Part shown: positions 56,987 to 64,000 of the stretch, in pieces
Numbering within the stretch: position 1 is the stretch's first letter
How the letters are laid out: the number at the start of each line of letters is the position of its first letter
NCBI RefSeq assembly: GCF_030127105.1
Contig: NZ_CP126161.1
Span: 2,170,001-2,234,000, forward strand
Reading direction: 5' to 3'
From: Haloarcula pelagica
GTDB taxonomy: Archaea; Halobacteriota; Halobacteria; Halobacteriales; Haloarculaceae
DNA length: 64,000 nt
Program-made: the position numbers and the translations under genes
Notes under the pieces: model-generated
The model's input: the letters and a program-made list of their open reading frames with translations, nothing else
Databases searched by the model: none
What the model was told of the DNA's origin: nothing

Positions 56987-57850
56987 ATGCTCCGACTCGC
57001 CGTCGCGACCCAGGCGGAGACCTTCGAGCGGCTGCAGGACCCACTCTCCGAGCGCGGTATCGAGGTCGGCCACGTCGAGACCGCCGAACGGGCGATTCCG
57101 CTCGCCGGATCACCCTTCGAGGAGTACGACGTGGGCTTCGTCTACCCGTCACGGATCATGGAGGGGGCCGTCGCCGACGCGATGCTGGGGGTCCCGTGGG
57201 TCAACGACCGCGAGGCGATCCTGCGCTCGCGGAACAAGGCCGACGTGTTGACGCGACTCGGACGAGCGGACGTGCCGGTTCCCGAGACGGTCGTCGTGTC
57301 GAACCCGGCCGACGAAGCCGACCTCGCCGCCGCCTTCGAACGGATCGGACCGCCGGTCGTCGTCAAACCAAACTCCACGACCCGCGGCGTCGGTGTCACG
57401 ATCGCTCACGACCTCGATTCCTTCCTGGGCATCGCGGACTACCTCGATCTGGTCCACGACTATCGCGCGACCGGCGACCGCTCTTTTCTCGTCCAGGCGT
57501 ACCTCCCCGACGCCAGGGACTACCGGGCGATGGTCGTCGACGGCGAGTACGTCGGGGCCGTCGAGCGGCGACTCCCGGCCGACGACCGCGACCGGGGCCG
57601 CTGGAAGCACAACGTCCACCGCGGCGCCGAGGCGACGGGCGTCACACTCCCCAGGGAGCACCGCCGACTGGCCGAGCGAGCGGCTGACGTACTCGACATC
57701 GACTATCTCGGTGTGGACCTGCTCGTCACCGACGACCGTGCGGTCGTCAACGAGACCAACGCCAGACCGACCATCGACAGCGCGACGAAGTACGAAGCGG
57801 GGTTCTGGGACGATCTAGCGGGACTGATCGAGCGGACCGCACAGCGGTGA
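56987..57850 (+). CDS. RimK-like ATP-grasp ligase
   Basis: A 287-aa ATP-grasp enzyme. The N-terminal domain holds AVATQAETFERLQDPLSERGIEVGHVE, then SRNKADVLTRLGRADVPVPETVVVSN opens the ATP-grasp core; VVVKPNSTTRGVGVT near residue 125 is the nucleotide lysine loop, and NETNARPTIDSATKYE near 258 is the metal site. Members ligate an amino acid, often glutamate, to a carboxylate of a protein or cofactor. The acceptor is not predictable. Start at 56987 (MLRLAVATQ) is favoured over an upstream ATG in a poorly conserved stretch. Confidence 0.85.
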   Translation: MLRLAVATQAETFERLQDPLSERGIEVGHVETAERAIPLAGSPFEEYDVGFVYPSRIMEGAVADAMLGVPWVNDREAILRSRNKADVLTRLGRADVPVPETVVVSNPADEADLAAAFERIGPPVVVKPNSTTRGVGVTIAHDLDSFLGIADYLDLVHDYRATGDRSFLVQAYLPDARDYRAMVVDGEYVGAVERRLPADDRDRGRWKHNVHRGAEATGVTLPREHRRLAERAADVLDIDYLGVDLLVTDDRAVVNETNARPTIDSATKYEAGFWDDLAGLIERTAQR

Positions 57851-57898
57851 GTATCTCGCGAGCGAAACGGGCACACCGGACGAAATAAAAAGCGACCG

Positions 57899-58282
57899 TC
57901 AGAGCTCGATGTCTGCCGAGTCCTCTTCGCGGTCGAAGGTAACTTCGAGGATCCCGTTGTTGTACGTCGCCGAGGCGGAGTGTTCGTCGACGCGGCTGGG
58001 GAGCGTGAGCCGTTCGTGGTACTCCCGGTCGTGGCTGCCGGCGTCGATGGTCAGTACCGTGCCGTCACACTTCAGGTCGATCGCCTCCTTCTGGACGCCG
58101 GGTACGTCGGCGACGACGCGGACCTCGTCGTCGGTTTCGTGGACATCGACGTGGATGTTCCCGCCGTCGGTACTCGTATCACGGTCGATGTGGACATCCC
58201 CCTCGGCCCCCATCATCTCGTCCATCATCCGTTCGATCTCCCGGAAGAACTCGTCGAACGGGTCGTCGTCGTCACGCTTCAT
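57899..58282 (-). CDS. hsp20: Small heat-shock protein, Hsp20 family
   Basis: A 127-aa ATP-independent chaperone. The N-terminus (KRDDDDPFDEFFREIERMMDEMMG) precedes the alpha-crystallin domain from about residue 38 (IHVDVHETDDEVRVVADVPGVQKEAIDLKCDGTVLTIDAGSHDREYHERLTLPSRVDEHSASATYNNGILEVTF). The C-terminal tail is very short and lacks a clear IxI motif, which usually mediates oligomer assembly. Divergent from gap. Confidence 0.93.
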   Translation of the reverse strand: MKRDDDDPFDEFFREIERMMDEMMGAEGDVHIDRDTSTDGGNIHVDVHETDDEVRVVADVPGVQKEAIDLKCDGTVLTIDAGSHDREYHERLTLPSRVDEHSASATYNNGILEVTFDREEDSADIEL

Positions 58283-58398
58283 TACTACTCCACGGTAGGG
58301 TCGTCCGTCCCAAAAGCCTTCTGACGGGGTCAGTATCTCGCGGTCGGGGTGTCGACCTCCGGGGAACTCCTGTGGGAAACGGTCGCACCGATCGCGTT

Positions 58399-58430
58399 CT
58401 GTTCGGTACATAACGCGCACAAACGAACAG
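58399..58430. promoter_or_regulatory. Spaced inverted repeat before gap
   Basis: Arms CTGTTCG and CGAACAG separated by 18 bases in the gap between hsp20 and gap, ending 57 bases before the gap ATG. A dimeric regulator binding two half sites is possible, but the spacing is wide and chance cannot be excluded. Confidence 0.3.
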
Positions 58431-58486
58431 TATCCCGCGCCAACTCCGAAAACTCTTTACTCTGAACCGGCGGGGTTCTAGGCGGT

Positions 58487-59494
<1,008 letters not shown>

Positions 59495-59555
59495 CGCTGT
59501 CGCTCGGTAGCACGTTTTTCTGCGATCGGACGCCGACCGATAGTGTCGCGTTCCG

Positions 59556-59855
59556 TCAGGTCTCGACAGTGAAACCTTCGTCTGCGAGGGCCGCACGGAG
59601 TCGGTCCCCGTGCTCGCCCTGGAGTTCGATGCGGTCCTCGGCGACGGTGCCGCCGACCGCGAGATGGCGTTTCAGCGTCGAGGCGAGGGCCGCGAGGTCC
59701 ACCGCCGACGGATCGAACCCCGCGACGACGGTCACCGGTTTGCCGTACCGGCGGGTGTCGACGCTGATAGTGACGCGCTGCTGTGAACTGGCGAGGTCGT
59801 CCCCGAGACCGAGTTCCTCGGGGAGTCCCGTGATGTCTGTGAAATCCTGACTCAA
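59556..59855 (-). CDS. SUI1/eIF1-like translation factor
   Basis: A 99-aa SUI1-domain protein. RVTISVDTRRYGKPVTVVAGFDPSAVDLAALASTLKRHLAVGGTVAEDRIELQGEHGDRLRAALADEGF matches the eIF1/YciH fold, with the conserved R-x-GK-x-(V/T) and GGT segments. It would bind the small subunit P-site area and tune start-codon choice. Lies between gap and pgk on the other strand. Confidence 0.88.
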   Translation of the reverse strand: MSQDFTDITGLPEELGLGDDLASSQQRVTISVDTRRYGKPVTVVAGFDPSAVDLAALASTLKRHLAVGGTVAEDRIELQGEHGDRLRAALADEGFTVET

Positions 59856-59986
59856 TGCGTCTAAAGAGAGGGGCTCGACGGAGAAAAGGGGTCGGTCGGC
59901 GCGTCCCGGACGGACGAGCCGGGCCGGTCCGGACCGCCGCGGCGGACTCGGAAACGACTATACACGCGGCGAGTGTTCCCTCGCAC

Positions 59987-61192
59987 ATGACGTTCCAGAC
60001 GCTCGACGACATCGAGGACGGGCAGCGCGTCCTCGTCCGCCTCGACCTCAACTCGCCGGTTGAGGACGGCGAGGTACAGGACAACCGTCGCTTCGACCGC
60101 CACACCGAGACCATCCGCGAACTGATCGACCGCGACTTCGAGGTCGCTGTCATGGCCCACCAGGGCCGGCCCGGCCGGGACGACTTCGTCTCGCTCGAAC
60201 AGCACGCCGACATCCTCGCGGACCACATCGACCAGGAAGTCGCCTTCGTCGACGAGACCTACGGCCCACAGGCCATCCACGACATCGCCGATCTGGAGGC
60301 CGGCGACGTGCTCGTCCTGGAGAACACCCGGATGTGCGACGACGAACTCCCCGAGGAGGACCCCGAAGTGAAGGCCCAGACCGAGTTCGTCCAGACGCTG
60401 AAAGGCGAGTTCGACGCCTACATCAACGACGCCTACTCGGCGGCCCACCGCTCGCACGCCTCGCTCGTCGGGTTCCCGCTCGTGATGGACGCCTACGCCG
60501 GCCGAGTGATGGAGACCGAGTACGAGGCAAACACCGCCATCGCCGAGAAGGAGTTCGAGGGCAACGTCACGATGGTCGTCGGCGGGACGAAAGCGACCGA
60601 CGTGATCGACGTGATGACCCACTTAGACGAGAAGGTCGACGACTTCTTGCTGGGCGGAATCGCCGGCGAACTGTTCCTGCGTGCGGCGGGCGTCCCGGTC
60701 GGCTACGACATCGACGACGCGAACCTCTACGACGAGCAGTGGGAACAGAACAGCGAGAAGATCGAGGCGATGCTCGACGAACACGGCGACCAGATCACGC
60801 TGGCCGTGGACCTGGCCTACGAGGACGACGAGGGCGACCGCGCCGAACAGGCCGTCGCGGACATCGAGGAGAAGACCGTCTCGTACCTGGACGTGGGCTC
60901 TGAGACCGTCATGGAGTACTCGCCGATCATCCGCGACTCCGAGGCCGTCTTCGTGAAGGGCGCGCTCGGGATGTTCGAGGACGAACGCTTCTCGGTCGGT
61001 ACCGCCGGCGTGCTCGAAGCCATCGCCGAGACCGACTGCTTCTCCGTGGTCGGCGGCGGCGACACCTCCCGCGCGATCGAGATGTACGGCATGGAAGAAG
61101 AGGAGTTCGGCCACGTCTCGATCGCGGGCGGCGCGTACATCCGTGCGCTGACCGGCGCGAAACTCGTCGGCGTCGAGGTCCTCCAGCGCTGA
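59987..61192 (+). CDS. pgk: Phosphoglycerate kinase
   Basis: A 401-aa enzyme forming 3-phosphoglycerate and ATP from 1,3-bisphosphoglycerate. RVLVRLDLNSPVEDGEVQDNRRF near residue 14 and HQGRPGRDDF near 62 are the substrate loop; VLENTRMCDDE near 110; NDAYSAAHRSHAS near 148; VVGGTKATDVI near 195; and the C-terminal nucleotide site VVGGGDTSRAIE near 352. The start at 59987 matches the family; the longer frame upstream is GC bias. A TATA-like ACTATACAC lies about 28 bases upstream. Confidence 0.96.
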   Translation: MTFQTLDDIEDGQRVLVRLDLNSPVEDGEVQDNRRFDRHTETIRELIDRDFEVAVMAHQGRPGRDDFVSLEQHADILADHIDQEVAFVDETYGPQAIHDIADLEAGDVLVLENTRMCDDELPEEDPEVKAQTEFVQTLKGEFDAYINDAYSAAHRSHASLVGFPLVMDAYAGRVMETEYEANTAIAEKEFEGNVTMVVGGTKATDVIDVMTHLDEKVDDFLLGGIAGELFLRAAGVPVGYDIDDANLYDEQWEQNSEKIEAMLDEHGDQITLAVDLAYEDDEGDRAEQAVADIEEKTVSYLDVGSETVMEYSPIIRDSEAVFVKGALGMFEDERFSVGTAGVLEAIAETDCFSVVGGGDTSRAIEMYGMEEEEFGHVSIAGGAYIRALTGAKLVGVEVLQR

Positions 61193-61214
61193 GAACTGCT
61201 CCCTGGCGGGGTGT

Positions 61215-61376
61215 TCAGGCGGTGCGTTTCGTCTCCGCGTGACGGCGGTCCCACGTGTCCTCGCGGTCGTCGGCGTCGGCGACGAACGGCCGTCGCTCCC
61301 GGGGGCGGAGCCGGGCGTGTCGCGCTGTCCAGTCGCTGTCGTCGTCGCGGGTCACTGCCGTGCCCTTCGATGGCAT
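61215..61376 (-). CDS. Small hypothetical protein, Arg/Asp-rich
   Basis: A 53-aa open frame, MPSKGTAVTRDDDSDWTARHARLRPRERRPFV at the start, with both strongly acidic and basic stretches and three Trp. Third positions are nearly all G or C. No family recognised. It is in the otherwise gene-free stretch between pgk and riboflavin synthase, oriented away from the latter. Coding is plausible but only composition supports it. Confidence 0.5.
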   Translation of the reverse strand: MPSKGTAVTRDDDSDWTARHARLRPRERRPFVADADDREDTWDRRHAETKRTA

Positions 61377-61430
61377 AGCCGCCGGTACTCCCGTCTCGGA
61401 TAAATTCTTTGCGCTCGACGGTGAATAAAA

Positions 61431-61450
61431 GTAACTCGGATGCGAGTTAC
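61431..61450. promoter_or_regulatory. Candidate RbkR-type operator before riboflavin synthase
   Basis: Perfect arms GTAACTCG and CGAGTTAC separated by four bases, directly after a TATA-like GAATAAAAG (61422-61430) and 85 bases before the riboflavin synthase ATG. A repressor here would cover the transcription start. In archaea, riboflavin genes can be controlled by the kinase-regulator RbkR; I infer that this is such a site and have not compared it with a curated motif. Confidence 0.5.
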
Positions 61451-61534
61451 ACGTTCGATCGCGTCCCCGTCCCTGCCGTCGGTGGCGACCACCGGAAACG
61501 AAGGGCTTTCCGCGCGCTCGGACCTACGAAGCGT

Positions 61535-62110
61535 ATGTTCACCGGCATCGTCGAGGCGACCGGCGAGGTAACGGCAGTCGAAGAAGACGAGGGGGGCCGC
61601 AGGCTCCGGATCGACGCGCCGTTCGGGGAGTTCGAGCACGGTCAGTCGATCAGCGTCAGCGGCGCCTGCCTCACCGTCGAGGCGTTCGGCGACGGCTGGT
61701 TCGAGGTCTTTCTCGCCCGCGAGACGCTCGCCCGGACGTTTCTCGGTGAGATCCGCGAGGGTGACCGGGTCAACCTCGAACGGGCGATGCCCGCCGACGG
61801 CCGCTTCGACGGCCACATCGTCCAGGGGCACGTCGACGCCACCGCCGAGGTCGTCGGTATCGAACAGGAGGGAGAAGACTGGACGTTCTCCTTCTCGCTG
61901 CCCGACGCCCAGCGGGACTACCTCGTCGAGAAGGGGTCGATCACCGTCGACGGGATCAGCCTCACCGTCGCGGCCCGCGGCGACGACCACTTCGATGTCG
62001 CGATCATCCCGACGACCTACGACGAGACGACCCTCTCGGAGAAGTCGGTCGGGGACCCCGTCCACCTGGAGGTCGATGTCGTCGCCAAGTACGTCGAACA
62101 GCTCGTCTGA
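61535..62110 (+). CDS. ribE: Riboflavin synthase alpha chain
   Basis: Makes riboflavin by dismutation of two 6,7-dimethyl-8-ribityllumazine molecules. The 191-aa protein is two lumazine-binding repeats, the first beginning MFTGIVEATGEVTAVEEDEGG with VSGACLTVEAF, the second from HIVQGHVDATAEVVGIEQEG with VDGISLTVAARG. This is the bacterial-type trimeric enzyme rather than the archaeal RibC form, which is usual in haloarchaea. Start at 61535 gives the invariant MFTGIVE. Confidence 0.95.
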   Translation: MFTGIVEATGEVTAVEEDEGGRRLRIDAPFGEFEHGQSISVSGACLTVEAFGDGWFEVFLARETLARTFLGEIREGDRVNLERAMPADGRFDGHIVQGHVDATAEVVGIEQEGEDWTFSFSLPDAQRDYLVEKGSITVDGISLTVAARGDDHFDVAIIPTTYDETTLSEKSVGDPVHLEVDVVAKYVEQLV

Positions 62111-62125
62111 ACGGCAGCCGCGTCG

Positions 62126-62410
62126 CTACTCGACCTGCGGTGCGGACTCGTCGGTCCGACCGGGCAGTTCCAGTTCCAGTTCGAGCTCCGGGTCGTCGAC
62201 GCCGTCGAAGTCCACTTGCAGTTCGACGGGCTCGCCGAAGGCGAAGGGAAGCTCCCACTCGTCGGTCGTGAGGGTGAGCTCGTCGTCCTGCTGGAGCTGT
62301 TCGCCCAGGTCGACGAGAAACGCGCCCGCCTCGCTCGCGTCGAGGCGAAACGTCTGTTCGAACTCGCGGCCGGTGCGGATCGTCGTCCGTTCGGATGTAT
62401 CGTCCGACAT
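62126..62410 (-). CDS. amphi-Trp domain protein
   Basis: A 94-aa acidic protein. RTGREFEQTFRLDASEAGAFLVDLGEQLQQDDELTLTTDEWELPFAFGEPVELQVDFDG matches the amphi-Trp domain, a small haloarchaeal and bacterial module with a conserved Trp in an amphipathic beta-sheet. Function unknown. Convergent with riboflavin synthase, 15 bases apart. Confidence 0.75.
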   Translation of the reverse strand: MSDDTSERTTIRTGREFEQTFRLDASEAGAFLVDLGEQLQQDDELTLTTDEWELPFAFGEPVELQVDFDGVDDPELELELELPGRTDESAPQVE

Positions 62411-62462
62411 CGTCGTGGCCCTTCCCGCTGGAGACAGCTAAGCCCACCGCTTGCGCCCGCCT

Positions 62463-63497
62463 TCAGGGCTCGAACTCGGTCTGTTCGGCCCGGTGGTGTG
62501 AACCGTCGTCGGTGTCGTGCGCCCGGGAGTACGCCTGTCGGTACGCCCGTAGCTTCCGCACCAAGACGAGCGCGAACACCGAGTCGTAGACGACCACGAA
62601 CCCGAAGAAAGCGACGAGGTAGTTGACGTTGTACACCTCCGAGAGGACGATGGTTACCGGGCTCGCCAGCGTGTTGTACGTCGCGTGGATGAGCGCCGCG
62701 ATGAGCAGGCCCTTGACCACGATCGGCCCGGCGTCCTCGGGGTTGAACTTCGCCAGCCCGAGGTAGTAGCCGGCGAACGCCGAATAGATGACGTGGCCCG
62801 GCCCCGCCAGCGCCCGGATCGCGGTGATCCCGCTCGTCTCGCCGATCGTCCGGAGCGTCCCGCTGACGATCTCGGTGTTCTGGGTGATATACAGCGCGTT
62901 CTCGATGGTCGCAAAGCCCAGTCCCGCCGCGGCGCCGTACACCGCGCCGTCGATGACCGCGTCGAAGCGGTCGTCACGGAACGCGTAGAGGCGCACCGCG
63001 AGCAGTTTCACGCTCTCCTCGACGGGACCGACAACCAGGAAGAAAAAGAAGAACTGGCCGGCCGGCGGGAAGAGCCCGAAACCCGAGCCGATCGCCTGGA
63101 CCGGGCCGCCGATGAAGACGTTGAGAAGCCCGGCGAAGCCGGCGAACAGCACCCCGAGCAGGAAGGTCCCGACCAGCAGCGTCAGGGGCTCTTGGGTCGT
63201 CACGTCGGCGTACCAGATGTAGGCCGCGAGCGCCAGGGCCGGCACCGCCGACAGCAGCGCCATCCCGGCGACGACGGGTTGGTCGCCGATCGCGCCCAGG
63301 CTCCCGAACGCGATCTGGAGCCCGAGGATGACGATCGCCAGCAGGACCGTCAGCCATCGGATCGTCCGCAGGGAGACGTGGTAGAACCAGTGGGCGAACC
63401 GGTCGAGCACCGAGCGGGGCTCCCAGTCCGCGATCTCGTAGAGATCCTCGGATGGATCGGCGTTCGCTTCGACCGGGTCCCGCCGTCGCCGTGCCAT
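62463..63497 (-). CDS. prsW: PrsW family intramembrane metalloprotease
   Basis: A 344-aa membrane protein with about eight helices. The PrsW motifs are present: VEESVKLLAVR near residue 168 (EExxK), GLGFATIENALYI near 194 (FxxxE), and GHVIYSAFAGYYLG near 236 (HxxxG). In Bacillus PrsW cleaves an anti-sigma factor; haloarchaea lack that pathway and the substrate here is unknown. The N-terminal 45 residues are soluble. Confidence 0.9.
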   Translation of the reverse strand: MARRRRDPVEANADPSEDLYEIADWEPRSVLDRFAHWFYHVSLRTIRWLTVLLAIVILGLQIAFGSLGAIGDQPVVAGMALLSAVPALALAAYIWYADVTTQEPLTLLVGTFLLGVLFAGFAGLLNVFIGGPVQAIGSGFGLFPPAGQFFFFFLVVGPVEESVKLLAVRLYAFRDDRFDAVIDGAVYGAAAGLGFATIENALYITQNTEIVSGTLRTIGETSGITAIRALAGPGHVIYSAFAGYYLGLAKFNPEDAGPIVVKGLLIAALIHATYNTLASPVTIVLSEVYNVNYLVAFFGFVVVYDSVFALVLVRKLRAYRQAYSRAHDTDDGSHHRAEQTEFEP

Positions 63498-63584
63498 ACG
63501 CCCGTTCAGACCGCGCGCTACCTAACGGTTTGGCACTGTCACCGAGACGAGAGGGTTTTGACCCCCGCTCCCGTACCGCGTGAT

Positions 63585-64000
63585 ATGACTCTTCGGGCGG
63601 GTGTACTCGCTGTCCAGGGCGATGTCTCGGAGCACGCGGCGGCGATCGAACGGGCCGCCACAGCCCACGACGAGGCGGCCGAGGTCGTCGAGATCCGCGA
63701 GGCGGGGCTCGTCCCCGACTGTGATGTCTTGCTCATGCCGGGCGGCGAGTCGACGACCATCTCGCGGCACATCCACCGTATCGGCATCGACGAGGAGATC
63801 GAGGCCCACGTCGCGGCCGGCAAGCCCGTGCTCGCGACCTGTGCGGGGCTCATCGTCGCCGCCAGCGACGCCCACGACGACCGGGTAGACACGCTGAACC
63901 TCCTCGATGTCACCGTCGAACGCAACGCCTTCGGCCGCCAGAGAGACAGCTTCGAGGCCGCACTCGACGTGGACGGGCTGGGCGAGCCGTTCCCGGCCGT
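63585..64000 (+). CDS. pdxT: Pyridoxal 5'-phosphate synthase glutaminase PdxT (partial)
   Basis: The first 138 residues of the glutaminase that feeds ammonia to PdxS for vitamin B6 synthesis; the gene runs off the right edge. It opens MTLRAGVLAVQGDVSEHAAAIERA, has LLMPGGESTTISRH near residue 52, and the nucleophile Cys in ATCAGLIVAA near 86. The His-Glu pair of the triad lies beyond the window. PdxS is not seen. Confidence 0.93.
   Translation, partial: MTLRAGVLAVQGDVSEHAAAIERAATAHDEAAEVVEIREAGLVPDCDVLLMPGGESTTISRHIHRIGIDEEIEAHVAAGKPVLATCAGLIVAASDAHDDRVDTLNLLDVTVERNAFGRQRDSFEAALDVDGLGEPFPA

Overview
The window is chromosomal DNA of an extremely halophilic archaeon (class Halobacteria). It is very GC-rich, with G or C at almost every third codon position. 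The proteins are strongly acidic, there are many twin-arginine lipoproteins with an [A/G]GC lipobox, promoters are TATA-type, and the informational genes are archaeal (L40e, aIF1A, RIO1, Trm1, two thermosome subunits). I cannot name the genus; a Haloarcula-like relative is a guess. No tRNA, rRNA, CRISPR array, transposase or replication origin was recognised. About 66 protein genes are supported.

Layout. 1-5.5 kb: a possible partial acetyltransferase, aconitase, dUTPase-like enzyme, thioesterase, a 7TM histidine kinase with an in-gene minisatellite, and L40e. 5.5-13 kb: MBL hydrolase, a sugar-binding Tat lipoprotein divergent from a ThuA-like protein, a uracil/deamination repair pair (DUF99, uracil-DNA glycosylase), then phnD-phnC-phnE. 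13-20.3 kb: hisH, an AT-richer lipoprotein, a composite stem-loop element, a SWIM protein, a second 7TM kinase, trm1 and a MATE exporter. 20.3-28.9 kb: ABC-2 exporter, HxlR regulator divergent from two NmrA-like genes, a BrkB-like plus PAP2 pair, and glnA divergent from lrp. 29-38.2 kb: TetR with MATE, a predicted pseudokinase, an AEC carrier, and dipeptide ABC genes in which dppB is divergent and frameshifted. 38.2-48.6 kb: thermosome, DUF460 protein, a third histidine kinase carrying the same minisatellite, small membrane and lipoprotein genes, then aIF1A-rio1-(HTTM)-KH. 48.6-57.9 kb: two tandem beta-propeller lipoproteins, a BAAT-like hydrolase, a zinc-ribbon regulator, an Orc1/Cdc6-like ATPase, a second thermosome and an ATP-grasp ligase. 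57.9-64 kb: Hsp20, gap, SUI1, pgk, riboflavin synthase, amphi-Trp protein, PrsW protease and the start of pdxT.

Most of the window is housekeeping. The less ordinary signals are: (i) a 45-bp minisatellite with 94 bp identical between two otherwise different histidine kinase genes 40 kb apart, sitting exactly at the N-box; (ii) composite stem-loop elements just 3' of several genes, including both thermosome genes; (iii) perfect inverted repeats that look like operators before riboflavin synthase, the BAAT-like hydrolase, TetR and an HxlR-controlled pair; (iv) a Ser/Thr kinase-like protein that has lost every catalytic motif; (v) an HTTM membrane protein gene inserted in the aIF1A-RIO1-KH ribosome cluster. 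Two genes (dppB and the third kinase) carry single-base frameshifts in G runs, which may be real or sequencing errors. I did not find a convincing wholly new multi-gene system.
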